NCBI GenBank assembly: GCA_020639095.1
Contig: JACKHH010000003.1
Location: forward strand, 119,046 to 183,045
Direction: 5' to 3'
DNA length: 64,000 bases
Origin: Phycisphaerales bacterium
GTDB taxonomy: Bacteria; Planctomycetota; Phycisphaerae; UBA1845
Below are positions 55,389 through 64,000 of the stretch, one piece after another. The notes under the pieces were generated by a model. The model was given only the letters and a program-made list of their open reading frames with translations. It made no database searches and was not told where the DNA came from. Both the position numbers and the translations under genes were made by a program. How positions within the stretch are numbered: the stretch's first letter is position 1; each line of letters starts with the position of its first letter.

Positions 55389-56024
55389 ATGTCATTCGAC
55401 ACCACGCAGCCGACATTGCTGATGCGCCTACGCGACCCAGAGGATGATACGGCATGGCGCGCATTCGCCGCACAGTATCGGGACCTCATCATCGGCTATT
55501 GCGTTCGTTGCGGACTCCAGAGCGCCGACGTGGATGATGTCGAGCAAATCGTCTGGCTGCACCTCGCCAAGGGGCTGCGCAGTTTCGAGTATGATCCGGA
55601 GAAAGGGCGATTTCGCGACTATCTTCGCAAAGTCGTCCGACATGCCATTGCCCGACGTTTTTCGCGTCCAACGCGCCATGAACGATCGCTAGATACAACG
55701 CTGCTCGCAATAACGCAGAGCAAGGATGACGATACCGACCGCCTCTGGGAATCCGAATGGGTCGATCATCACTATCGCCTGGCGTTGAAATCCATTCGAA
55801 AATCATTCGATGCGCGAAGCGTTGCCATTTTCGAATTGCTGTTGTCCGGCGACTCCATCGCCTCCGTCGCGAACAAGTTCGATACGACGACGCAGGCGAT
55901 CCATAAGGTCAAGCAACGCATTCGGGACAAGATGGCCGCGCTGATTGAAAGGCAGATTCGCGACGAGGATAAACCGTATCTTGCGCCCCGTGCCGACAAG
56001 CCCGATGATCACCCCAACGCCTAG
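55389..56024 (+). CDS. ECF-type RNA polymerase sigma factor, module A
   Basis: 211 residues. Sigma region 2 includes DTAWRAFAAQYRDLIIGYCV, DVDDVEQIVWLHLAKGLRSF and the YDPEKGRFRDYLRKVVRHAI stretch typical of planctomycete ECF factors. Region 4 is the helix-turn-helix GDSIASVANKFDTTTQAIHK followed by VKQRIRDKM. A GGGGCCGG stretch precedes the ATG. The kinase gene follows after 12 bp. In planctomycetes such pairs are thought to let the kinase control the sigma factor; no anti-sigma gene is present. The 250 bp upstream, shared with the divergent 2163-residue protein gene, probably holds both promoters. Confidence 0.92.
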   Translation: MSFDTTQPTLLMRLRDPEDDTAWRAFAAQYRDLIIGYCVRCGLQSADVDDVEQIVWLHLAKGLRSFEYDPEKGRFRDYLRKVVRHAIARRFSRPTRHERSLDTTLLAITQSKDDDTDRLWESEWVDHHYRLALKSIRKSFDARSVAIFELLLSGDSIASVANKFDTTTQAIHKVKQRIRDKMAALIERQIRDEDKPYLAPRADKPDDHPNA

Positions 56025-56036
56025 AAGGATCGGCAT

Positions 56037-58376
56037 ATGCCACCCGAAGCGCTTGATGGATTCGAATTCGACGAGCCGGACGATCACTGGCTGGCGCGCG
56101 TGCGACAATCGCTGACCGGTCCCGGCGCCGAAGCCGATCGAGCACGCGACTGCGACGACGTCCGCGACAGTCATCAATCCGGTGATCGCATCGGTGCGTA
56201 CGCGTTGGTGCGACCACTTGGCTCGGGCGGTATGGGGGAAGTGTGGTTGGCGCGGCGTGCGGATGGACTCTTCGAACGTGACGTCGCCATTAAGGTTATC
56301 AAACGCGGTATGGATACGGATGCTGTTGTTCGACGCTTCAACAATGAACGTCACCTCCTGGCGAGCCTGCATCACCCGCATATCGCGCGCATGTATGACG
56401 CAGGCGCCGCGGAAGACGGCCGCCCGTTCATCGTCATGGAGTATGTCGCCGGCCTGCCCATTTCGGAATATTGCGACGCAAACGATCTCGATGTCGATGC
56501 GCGACTCGAACTCTTTCGCCAGGCGTGCTTGGCCGTCCATCACGCGCACCGCCATCTTGTGCTCCATCGCGATCTGAAACCGAGCAACCTGCTCATTGCC
56601 GAAGATGGTAATCCCAAGCTGCTCGACTTCGGCATCGCGAAACTCCTCGATGGCGAAGGGCGTCCGACGAATCTTACGACCGACGCCAACATGCGCCTTT
56701 TGACACCGCGCTACGCCAGTCCGGAACAGATCACCGGTGAAAGTCTTACCACCGCCACCGATGTTTATTCGCTGGGCGTCATCATTTTTCGCCTGCTGAC
56801 CGGAAAAGAACCCTACGACGTCGGATCGGGAACTCGCGCCGAGGTCGAACGCGCCATCACAGCGCAAGAGCCAACCCGCCCAAGCGCGGCAGTACGGCAA
56901 CGCGACGACCTCCCCCACGCGCAGATTCGTCGCCTGCAACACCGCTTACGCGGCGATATCGACGCGATAGTCTTGACCGCGCTGCGCAAGGACCCCACCC
57001 AACGCTATGCGTCAGCCGAACAACTCGCCGAAGATATTCGCCGTCATCTCGCGGGTTCACCGTTGCTCGCCAAACGTCCCGGCATTCTATCGCGCACGCT
57101 TCGCGAGTTGCGACGACGGCGAAGACCGCTGTTGACCGCAATCGGTGGTGCAACAATTGGGATTGCGCTCGCTGCCGCGTTCATCGTCTATCAGTATTTG
57201 ATGCCGGTATGGACGGCTGAACAACTCAATAGCGGTCGCATGACCATCCTCGGACCGCAGTCGAACAACGTAATCTACTCGGTAATCTTCTACAACGATT
57301 CCAAGGCACGATCACTTGCACATAAGAAACTGATCGACGAATCCATGCTGAAGGAAGCGTTGAAGTGCTATCGGTCGGCTGCCCGCTTTGCTCGCGGCGA
57401 CACCGTTGTGCTCGACGAGTACCACACGGTGCAAATGGCGCTGGCTCCGGCAGGCAACGCGCACAAGAAATCGGTTCCGGACGATGTTCAACTTCGATTG
57501 CCGTTGACCTACGCATATGCACAAAGTTGGGAGTCGCCCGTGATGTTCACGGGCAAGCAACTGGACGCCGCGGAGAGACCGGATCTTCGCGCTTTGGGGT
57601 TGCTTGCGCTCTTGTGGGGTAACGTGGAACTCACGATCAATGCCTGGACGCGGATCAACAACGAATCTGCCGATCCGTTGGTCGAGGCGTTGCTCGGAAA
57701 TATCTACCTGGCGATGAATCGCCCCGAATTGGCCTATCCGCGATTGTTGAGCGCGCATCGTGCACTGCCGGATTCGACGAATATCACCGTCTATCTTGCC
57801 GATGCCGCGGCGCGCTGCGGTGATACGCAACAAGCCCGCCACCTGCTTCGAACGGCATCCGAACAGGATGGACTTAGTGACAAGACTTTTCCCATCGAGC
57901 GAATCGAGATGTGTTGTTTGCTCGATGAAGGAAAAGCGGACGAAGCGTTGCGGATCTACGAAGACACGAAAGTTCTTGCCAATCCCGTTGCGAGCATGCA
58001 GTTGGCGCGCTATTTTGATCGGCAGGGCGATGTTCGCACGGCCGTCGATGTTCTCGCCAAACGCGCCTTTACGATGGACCAGACCAACATGCAGGCCTAT
58101 TGCCAATTGCTCGAATCCTGGTGGTCGCGGCTGAGCCACAAGGATCGGGAACCCCTTACTGCGCAAGCGCGCGCGAGCGATGCGGATCCAATGACGGGTT
58201 TTGGTAATTGGCTGCGCTGCTACGCGCGCGATAAAAGGCATTTGCAACGCTTCCCGAGCCCCCATCCACTACAGGCCCAATCGAACTGGAACAATCTACA
58301 AAGTCTTGTGTCAGCGCAGGCCATGCAATTGGCCGGTGAAGAGTTGAACCAGTTGGCCCAGCAATTCGCGAAATGA
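56037..58376 (+). CDS. Transmembrane Ser/Thr protein kinase with TPR-like C-terminus, module A
   Basis: 779 residues, with AAGGA just before the ATG. The kinase domain covers about residues 50-320: glycine loop PLGSGGMGEVWLARRADG, Lys in DVAIKVIKRGMD, catalytic loop VLHRDLKPSNLLI, LLDFGIAKLL and TPRYASPEQITGE. Basic residues precede a single membrane helix near 361-383 (AIGGATIGIALAAAFIVYQY). The C-terminal 390 residues are helical with TPR-like units (PLVEALLGNIYLAMNRPELA, DAAARCGDTQQARHLLRTAS). This is a sensor-like kinase with its kinase domain in the cytoplasm. It is co-transcribed with the sigma factor and is a clear paralogue of the kinase at 58688. Confidence 0.93.
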   Translation: MPPEALDGFEFDEPDDHWLARVRQSLTGPGAEADRARDCDDVRDSHQSGDRIGAYALVRPLGSGGMGEVWLARRADGLFERDVAIKVIKRGMDTDAVVRRFNNERHLLASLHHPHIARMYDAGAAEDGRPFIVMEYVAGLPISEYCDANDLDVDARLELFRQACLAVHHAHRHLVLHRDLKPSNLLIAEDGNPKLLDFGIAKLLDGEGRPTNLTTDANMRLLTPRYASPEQITGESLTTATDVYSLGVIIFRLLTGKEPYDVGSGTRAEVERAITAQEPTRPSAAVRQRDDLPHAQIRRLQHRLRGDIDAIVLTALRKDPTQRYASAEQLAEDIRRHLAGSPLLAKRPGILSRTLRELRRRRRPLLTAIGGATIGIALAAAFIVYQYLMPVWTAEQLNSGRMTILGPQSNNVIYSVIFYNDSKARSLAHKKLIDESMLKEALKCYRSAARFARGDTVVLDEYHTVQMALAPAGNAHKKSVPDDVQLRLPLTYAYAQSWESPVMFTGKQLDAAERPDLRALGLLALLWGNVELTINAWTRINNESADPLVEALLGNIYLAMNRPELAYPRLLSAHRALPDSTNITVYLADAAARCGDTQQARHLLRTASEQDGLSDKTFPIERIEMCCLLDEGKADEALRIYEDTKVLANPVASMQLARYFDRQGDVRTAVDVLAKRAFTMDQTNMQAYCQLLESWWSRLSHKDREPLTAQARASDADPMTGFGNWLRCYARDKRHLQRFPSPHPLQAQSNWNNLQSLVSAQAMQLAGEELNQLAQQFAK

Positions 58377-58490
58377 TTTGCGAATTGGCACTTGCCGCCG
58401 TGAACACGTAACGAGTTGTTTCGTCGCCCTGGCCGGACGCCCGCCCGCGCCAGTTGCAGAGCCTCGCCCGGGTGCTAAACTGATATCAGC

Positions 58491-58600
58491 GCCGCCGTAG
58501 CTCAATTGGCAGAGCAGCGGTTTTGTAATCAAGAGTCGGCGGGCCTGACGCAATCGAATACGCGGTATCTAGGAGCGCATTTTCCCTCTTGTTTTCCCTT
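58491..58600 (+). repeat. tRNA-Thr(UGU) 5'-half element, copy 4
   Basis: GCCGCCGTAGCTCAATTGGC and then AGAGCAGCGGTTTTGTAATC match copy 3 base for base. The 3' part is GGCCTGACGCAATCGAA, GAGCGCATTTTCCCTC and TTGTTTTCCCTTTTG, slightly diverged. It lies in the 311-bp space between the two convergent kinase genes; nothing else is seen there. Confidence 0.9.
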
Positions 58601-58687
58601 TTGAATTCTCAATCGCAGTTGTGCCAAATGCAACACTCGGCGTTCGTGTCTGTACCAAACAGCAATTGCAGTGCTCGTTCCGATACG

Positions 58688-61096
58688 TTATGGCTCTACC
58701 GCAATCTGATGGGCAAGGGCGAGAATCTCATTGCGCGCCTGCGCAGCTTCAGTCTCCGAAATAGGATGAACAAGTTCTGTCCAGCGTCCCTCGGCTGCGA
58801 TCGGGTCGTTCTGATCGAAGCGTTCCCAGTCAATTTCCGTGTGAGTATATGCCCGCAGCCAATGCTCGAAAGGTGTTTGTTGGGACTCTTCCTCGTCGGC
58901 CACGGAATTGCCCCATGCGATTTTCCGCGCTTCGGATTGTTGCGCCCACCAGTATACGAGAAGATTACGGAATCGTTGTCGCACGGCGAAGGCACGCTCC
59001 AGATAATCGTTTCGCGCTGACAGTACGTCGAGTGCCTTTTCGATTGCACCCTCCCGTTCGAGGTAACTCGCCATTTGAACGATGGCGATCGCGTTGCTTC
59101 TCGGCAAGTCGCTGCCACGATACAACGCGATCGCTTCGTCCACCTTGCCCGACTCGAGCAGGCAGATCATTCGGACTCGTTCTGCGGCTTGAAAGACATC
59201 CATGGCGTCGTCATTCGCCAAGGAGTCCAAGAGCAATTCGGCTTGGGCGACATCGCCGCAGCGCGCGGCTGCATCGGCGAGATTCAAGGTAAGATCCCTG
59301 TCGTAAGGTACCGCCAAGTGAGCGCTCAACAATCGCGGATAGGCATGTTCCGGCAAGTTCAGGGCCAGGTAAATATGGCCGAGCAGCATTTGCACCATTG
59401 GATCGTCAATGGATATCGGCAACCTTCGCCAGGCTTCGATCACTGTCCGATTGCCTTGGTCAAGCAGAAACGCCAACAACCCCAGGCACCTCAAATCTTC
59501 CTGAACGGTCGCGTCCAGTTGCTCATCCGTGAGTGAACACTCACGGGACGTCGGTTGCCAAGCTTGCGCAAACGCAACGGTGAGCGGTACCCGGTCAAGA
59601 AGCAACGCGTACGCTTCTTCGACATCGCGATCATTGGTGCGTAACGCCTTGGCCAATTTCACGATCTGGTACTCGAGATCCTCCATTTCCGAGAGTTCAC
59701 CCCAACCGCTTGCGGAGGCGTAGTGGCGTAGCGCTTCGTCAAATCGCGTCAGTGTATTCGGATCAAGAGGTTCTTGTTCGGGTCGACGCCATTTCGTCTC
59801 ACGGAAGAAAAAGATGTTGTACATCATGTTGTTACTGCGACCTTCGACCAACGTGGCCCGGGCAGCGGCAACGTCATCGTCAACCCAACCAGGAACAAGA
59901 AACCAATAGACGATAATCACGATGCTTAGAACGAGCGTCGCGACAGCGCCCGCGCCAGCTGCGGTCAACGCGCCGCGCCGACGCCTCACCAGTCGATAGA
60001 AGCGGATCAGTCCCGACGGTCGACGCGCAAGGAGGGGCAGCCCATCCAAGTGGCGACGGAGGTCTTCCGCGAATTGCTCAGCGGATGCGTAACGGTCAGC
60101 CGGAGCGCGCGAAAGCGCCTTCAGCACAATCGCGTCGAGATCACCGCGAAGTCGTCGGCTCAGTTGTCGCCGGTTGGCCTCTGATAAGTCCGGGCGGCTG
60201 CGGACAGCGATGCTGGGCGCTACCGGGTCGCACTCAAGCACTTTTCGTTCAATCTCGCGACGCGTACCGCGCTCGCATTGGTGCGAATCCAGTCCGGTGA
60301 GCAACTCATAAAGCACGACGCCGAGGGTATAGATGTCCGTTGAGGTCGTTAGCCGTGCTCCTTCAATCTGCTCGGGGCTGGCGTAGCGCGGAGTCAGCGC
60401 GCGCGCGTCCGTTTGGGTCAAGGCTGCGGTACCGTCTCCCGCATCAAGAAGCTTTGCGATGCCGAAATCAAGAAGCTTGGCGGTGCCGTCCGACGTGATC
60501 AGGATATTGCTTGGTTTGATGTCCCTGTGGAGTACAAGGTTTGCATGCGCGTGCTGCACAGCGAGACAAATGTCACTGAAAATGCGCAGTCGCTGCTCAA
60601 TGTCCAGGCGATGCTCATCCACATAGTCAAGCAGCATCTTACCTTCGACAAACTCCATTGCGAGATAGGGCCGACCGTCCTGTGAAGCGCCCCCATCAAG
60701 TAATCGAGCGATGTGCAGATGATTGAGCGTTGCGAGGACTTGCCGCTCCTGCTGAAAGCGGCGCACCATTTCGTCCGTGTCCATACCGCGCTTGATGAGT
60801 TTTATCGCAACGGTCTGCTCGAAGTGTCCGTCCGCGCGTCTTGCCCGCCAGACGGTGCCCATCCCACCGGCACCGATTCGCTCGATCAAGGTATACGGAC
60901 CAACTTCCTTGACAGCATCACCTCCTCCAGATGCAGGGAGGTCGGAGTCTGCGGTGTCATCCGCAACTTCGCAAAGGGGAGTCAATGCACGGCGCACATG
61001 CGCGAGCCAGACCTCGTCCGACTGTGCGAAGTCGAAGATTGGTGGCGGCATGCACATGTCAATCACGATATCTCTGGCTAACGCAGTACGAAACAT
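58688..61096 (-). CDS. Transmembrane Ser/Thr protein kinase with TPR-like C-terminus, module B
   Basis: 802 residues from ATG 61094-61096. Comparison with the module A kinase (MPPEALDGFEF against MPPPIFDFAQS) favours a start at ATG 61049-61051. The kinase motifs are IGAGGMGTVWRARRADG, VAIKLIKRGMD, VLHRDIKPSNILI, LLDFGIAKLL and TPRYASPEQIEGA. One membrane helix lies near residues 370-398 (AGAGAVATLVLSIVIIVYWF). The C-terminal part has TPR-like units (MVQMLLGHIYLALNLPEHAY, AYPRLLSAHLAVPYDRDLTL). It pairs with the sigma factor gene 72 bp upstream and converges on the module A kinase. Confidence 0.93.
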   Translation of the reverse strand: MFRTALARDIVIDMCMPPPIFDFAQSDEVWLAHVRRALTPLCEVADDTADSDLPASGGGDAVKEVGPYTLIERIGAGGMGTVWRARRADGHFEQTVAIKLIKRGMDTDEMVRRFQQERQVLATLNHLHIARLLDGGASQDGRPYLAMEFVEGKMLLDYVDEHRLDIEQRLRIFSDICLAVQHAHANLVLHRDIKPSNILITSDGTAKLLDFGIAKLLDAGDGTAALTQTDARALTPRYASPEQIEGARLTTSTDIYTLGVVLYELLTGLDSHQCERGTRREIERKVLECDPVAPSIAVRSRPDLSEANRRQLSRRLRGDLDAIVLKALSRAPADRYASAEQFAEDLRRHLDGLPLLARRPSGLIRFYRLVRRRRGALTAAGAGAVATLVLSIVIIVYWFLVPGWVDDDVAAARATLVEGRSNNMMYNIFFFRETKWRRPEQEPLDPNTLTRFDEALRHYASASGWGELSEMEDLEYQIVKLAKALRTNDRDVEEAYALLLDRVPLTVAFAQAWQPTSRECSLTDEQLDATVQEDLRCLGLLAFLLDQGNRTVIEAWRRLPISIDDPMVQMLLGHIYLALNLPEHAYPRLLSAHLAVPYDRDLTLNLADAAARCGDVAQAELLLDSLANDDAMDVFQAAERVRMICLLESGKVDEAIALYRGSDLPRSNAIAIVQMASYLEREGAIEKALDVLSARNDYLERAFAVRQRFRNLLVYWWAQQSEARKIAWGNSVADEEESQQTPFEHWLRAYTHTEIDWERFDQNDPIAAEGRWTELVHPISETEAAQARNEILALAHQIAVEP

Positions 61097-61168
61097 CGAC
61101 TGGTATTCGCCGATGTGTCTCGGCCTCTTGTGCAGTTATTGGCACCATTGTTCCGCGGTATTGCATGA

Positions 61169-61780
61169 TCAGGTGTGAGGCTCGTCCTCCTCGCGAATCT
61201 GCTCGGCGATCAGCGCCTGCATACGATCGCGTATCCGCTGCTTGACCTTGTGAACAGCGTCCTGGGAGGCATCGAATGCGGCCGCGACGTCGGCCACCGA
61301 AACGCCCGCGATGAGTTGCCCAAACATCTGAACGCTCCGCCTATCGAACGTCCGGGCGATTGTGTCCATGGCCATTCTGAAATGGTGATCGGCCCACTCT
61401 TGCTCCCATTTTCCATCCGAAGTTTCGCGGTCATCAGGAATCACTGTCAGCAACAACTCATCTAGCGCGCGATCGGATGGTTTTGGACGTGCAAAGTGGC
61501 GGGCGATGGCGCTGCAAACAACGCGGCCCAGGTAGTCCCGAAAGCGACCCCGCCCCGGATCGTATTCGAAGTTCCGCATTCCCTTGGACAGGTGCAGCCA
61601 GGTGATCTGCTGCACATCGTCGCAATCCGCCTGCTGAAGGCCCCGGCGTAAGCAGTATCGCTCGATCAAATCTCGGTAGCGTGCCTCGAACTCGCGCCAG
61701 GCGGTTTGATCGTCGCGATTGCGCACGCGAATGAGCAACGACGGGGGTGTCCGGTCATCTGATTTCACGAATCGATCCAT
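61169..61780 (-). CDS. ECF-type RNA polymerase sigma factor, module B
   Basis: 203 residues from ATG 61778-61780; the frame is open further upstream, but homology with the module A sigma factor begins only here. Region 2 is DQTAWREFEARYRDLIERYC, DCDDVQQITWLHLSKGMRNF and YDPGRGRFRDYLGRVVCSAI, very similar to module A. Region 4 is GVSVADVAAAFDASQDAVHK followed by VKQRIRDRM. It stands just before its kinase gene, the same order as in module A but on the other strand. Confidence 0.92.
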   Translation of the reverse strand: MDRFVKSDDRTPPSLLIRVRNRDDQTAWREFEARYRDLIERYCLRRGLQQADCDDVQQITWLHLSKGMRNFEYDPGRGRFRDYLGRVVCSAIARHFARPKPSDRALDELLLTVIPDDRETSDGKWEQEWADHHFRMAMDTIARTFDRRSVQMFGQLIAGVSVADVAAAFDASQDAVHKVKQRIRDRMQALIAEQIREEDEPHT

Positions 61781-62157
61781 CTGACGGGAAAAGCCACTTC
61801 TGCCCCTAAGTCCTTGAGCATAAAGATATTGCCGATCCGGAGCAACAGGCTGTCGTGTCTCCGGCCCCAGAAAATGGACTTGGCAACTGTCCATCCACCA
61901 ATCCATTCGCGCTATCAAGGGAAACGTCTTGGGCTTAATCGGTAGGGCCGGTTCTGATCACTATTGAACCCTCTCATCAGCACGGCGGCTCGCGAGTATG
62001 CATATCACCGCAGGGCACGGGGCCGGTCGTTGAGCCATGCGAGAGTGACTGCGGGATGCACGTAGGCTGCCACTTGAGATGCGCAGGGACGATGGCCGTC
62101 ACGCTGGACGCAGGCTTCCCATAAGCAATACGCGACCACCAACGGAGGAGTTGAACC
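61781..62157. other. 377-bp divergent intergenic space
   Basis: It lies between the module B sigma gene and the rightward secreted-protein gene and should hold both promoters. No clear -35/-10 pair, operator or small gene could be picked out. Confidence 0.5.
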
Positions 62158-64000
62158 ATGGTTAGAAGCACACTTCAGCATGTCGTGATTCTCGTCGCGA
62201 CCATCGTGGTCGTAAGCATACCGACACCTGGACGCGGCGCGGACTGCAACTTCAACGGCGTCGAGGACAGCTTTGATATTGCCGGTTCGTTTACGAACGT
62301 CTCGCCCAACCTCGGCCCTGTCTCCGGTGGAACGGTGAGCCATACCATCCCAACGGCGCCATTCGCGGTCGATACAGTCATTTTCCAAGTGCAGGGTAGC
62401 GGCCCTCCCGGTCCGGTGACCATTGCGGTAAATGGCACTACCGTTGGCGGTGCCGCATTTGCTAGCCAATGCGGCTTTGCGCAAAGCATATTGATCACCG
62501 TTTCCCACCTCGCCTACAACGCTCAGTTGACCGGAGGTAATGCGCTCGTCAACGTAACGCTTCCTGGCGGAGCATGCACTTCATCTGTGACGCTCACCAC
62601 AATCTACCCGATCGAACGTTCGAGGGATTGTAATCTCAACGACACGCCCGACGAGTGCGAACTCCTCCTCGGAAACGACTGCAACAACAATGGTACACTA
62701 GACGACTGCGAGATTGCAGCCGGAACTGGGGATGACTGCAACACCAACGGAATCCTGGATGTTTGCGACAAAGTCCCCAGCACGGTGCCTTGTACCCACA
62801 CGTTGAGGATGTACGCTCCAGCCTCCACCTGGTTCGGTGCTTCGTTGGACCTGGAAGTCGATGGAACGCTCGTGTTGGTCGATGTTGCGCCGGAGGGTGT
62901 CGATAACCTGAGTATTCCGTTTGACGCGCGGACAGGTGAACTGATCACGACCTCCTTTACGTCAGGTGGATTTGACACACTTTGTTACTATGAAATCATT
63001 GATGGATTGGGAAATAGTATTGCCTTCGATGGCTCCCCCCCAATGCACTCTGGTGTGTCCGTGTCCGGAATGTGCGCAGGCGTCGTCCCGGATTGCGATT
63101 CGAACGGCGTCCACGACGACTGCGACCCGGACTGCGACAACGATGGCATTCCGGACGCGTGTGAAATCGCGGCTGGCAGCAGCGCGGACTGCCAACCGGA
63201 CGGCATCCCCGACGTTTGCCAACTTGGCGATAACGTCCCCGGATTGTCGCTGGCGACCCTTGCGAACGGAGCCATAGGCGCTCCCGTCGGCGGCGTGGTC
63301 TTCTTTGATGCCACCGTGGCGGGCAACGCGCTCTTGGTCACTTCCTTCGATACCAAACTATTCCGCGGCGCCGTCGGCTCCATGTTCGACTTTTCTGTTT
63401 ATACAGCTCCAGGTACATACGTTGGTAACGCAATCAATCCTGGTGCCTGGACGCTCGTGGCAACCGGAACTGGCGTAAGCAATGGGGAGAACGCGCTGAG
63501 TCCGGTGACGCTCGATAGTCCGTTCACTCTTGCGGCAAACACGTCAACCGGCATAGCCTTGGTGATGGGGAGCTCCGCCTCACATCGGTTTACGCCCGTC
63601 ACCGGCAGCAATCAGCACTACGAGAATGGTGATATCGCGATCGATCTCGGAGCGGCGAGCAACACACCATTCACGGGTTCTCCTCCCTCCCCGGGCATTT
63701 GGAATGGCGCCATTCACTACGATGTGTTGTCGTCCGGCAGCAACGATTGCAACATGAACACCATACCCGACGATTGCGAATTGGCGGAGAACGACTGTAA
63801 CGCCAACGACATTCCCGACGATTGCGAGTTGACGGGAAGCGACTGTAACTCCAATGGCATTCTCGACGACTGTGACATTGCCGCAGGCACCAGCAGCGAC
63901 TGCAACGAGAACACCATCCTGGATGTGTGCGAATTGGCGGGGGGCAGCGCGCAAGACTGCAACCACAACGGCTACCCCGACGGCTGCGACATCACCATTG
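62158..64000 (+). CDS. Secreted protein with DCN repeats, partial (runs off the right edge)
   Basis: At least 614 residues from ATG 62158, with CGGAGGAG eight bases upstream. The signal peptide is about MVRSTLQHVVILVATIVVVS, ending near GRGA. It is followed by a beta-rich domain (residues about 30-155), then DCN repeats (DCNLNDTPDECELL, DCNNNGTLDDCEIAAG), a second beta-rich domain, a DCD/DCN run, and a third beta-rich domain of about 180 residues. The visible end is another run of at least five DCN repeats (DCNMNTIPDDCELAEN, DCNANDIPDDCELTGS). The C-terminus is beyond the window; a dockerin end is expected by analogy only. It shares its repeat type with the genes at 44744 and 48647. Confidence 0.88.
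   Translation, partial: MVRSTLQHVVILVATIVVVSIPTPGRGADCNFNGVEDSFDIAGSFTNVSPNLGPVSGGTVSHTIPTAPFAVDTVIFQVQGSGPPGPVTIAVNGTTVGGAAFASQCGFAQSILITVSHLAYNAQLTGGNALVNVTLPGGACTSSVTLTTIYPIERSRDCNLNDTPDECELLLGNDCNNNGTLDDCEIAAGTGDDCNTNGILDVCDKVPSTVPCTHTLRMYAPASTWFGASLDLEVDGTLVLVDVAPEGVDNLSIPFDARTGELITTSFTSGGFDTLCYYEIIDGLGNSIAFDGSPPMHSGVSVSGMCAGVVPDCDSNGVHDDCDPDCDNDGIPDACEIAAGSSADCQPDGIPDVCQLGDNVPGLSLATLANGAIGAPVGGVVFFDATVAGNALLVTSFDTKLFRGAVGSMFDFSVYTAPGTYVGNAINPGAWTLVATGTGVSNGENALSPVTLDSPFTLAANTSTGIALVMGSSASHRFTPVTGSNQHYENGDIAIDLGAASNTPFTGSPPSPGIWNGAIHYDVLSSGSNDCNMNTIPDDCELAENDCNANDIPDDCELTGSDCNSNGILDDCDIAAGTSSDCNENTILDVCELAGGSAQDCNHNGYPDGCDITI

Noticed and set aside
34253..58600. Functional tRNA-Thr genes at the four tRNA-like sites
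   Set aside because: All four lack the 3' anticodon strand, the T-arm and the acceptor 3' strand, so no cloverleaf can form.
1..64000. Defence systems, prophage or transposase genes
   Set aside because: No recombinase, nuclease, methyltransferase or phage structural motif was recognised in any supported gene, so the mobile-element reading of the tRNA-half copies rests on the repeats alone.

Overview
The window reads as chromosomal DNA of a planctomycete, most likely of the Phycisphaerae type. This is inferred from the gene families: DnaA without dnaN/gyrB beside it, ECF-like sigma factor genes each paired with a Ser/Thr kinase gene, giant secreted proteins built from Asp-Cys-Asn (DCN) repeats and thrombospondin-3-like repeats with dockerin-like C-termini, a PEP-CTERM signal, CPKCGYD-type zinc ribbons, and many GC-rich palindromic repeats. 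No rRNA, intact tRNA, CRISPR array, insertion sequence or recombinase gene was seen.

Positions 1-29,140 are mostly housekeeping DNA. A leftward operon (4865 to 1) carries a HEAT lipoprotein, a STAS protein, MlaE-type permease, MlaF-type ATPase, an MCE protein and an FAD oxidoreductase; the middle four form a lipid-transport ABC system. Rightward follow a PrcB-like lipoprotein with a GNAT acetyltransferase, a possible oriC, dnaA, a zinc-ribbon membrane protein, a phosphohexomutase, and a kinase with four zinc ribbons followed by a PP2C phosphatase. Then come priA, queG, murJ, a 7Fe-type ferredoxin, a Qng1-type queuosine-salvage enzyme, adenylate kinase, a parvulin-type lipoprotein, a PhnP-like hydrolase, and a GbsR/MarR regulator with a very clear promoter and palindromic operator. 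The block ends with gnd-zwf-pgl, the whole oxidative pentose-phosphate branch in one operon. Short spaces between these genes hold four families of palindromic or dispersed repeats.

Positions 29,400-64,000 are accessory DNA. Five very large secreted proteins lie here: 1478, 2203, 1289 and 2163 residues, plus one running off the right edge. They carry beta-helix, LamG, RTX, YWTD, VCBS, HAF and VWA modules, and the four complete ones end in dockerin-like repeats. A WD40-like gene at 34,489 is interrupted by three in-frame stops. Two paralogous sigma factor-kinase modules face each other at 55,389-61,780.

The most unusual signal is a roughly 115-bp element present four times, always in the same orientation (34,253; 36,354; 44,463; 58,491). 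Its first 38 bases match the 5' half of a tRNA-Thr(UGU), broken at the anticodon loop, and its 3' part is conserved but is not tRNA. The copies separate the accessory genes into blocks, which suggests serial integration or a dispersed tRNA-derived element. A second oddity is the 2203-residue RTX protein: a complete PEP-CTERM protein is joined in frame, with no stop codon, to a second secreted protein that has its own signal peptide.
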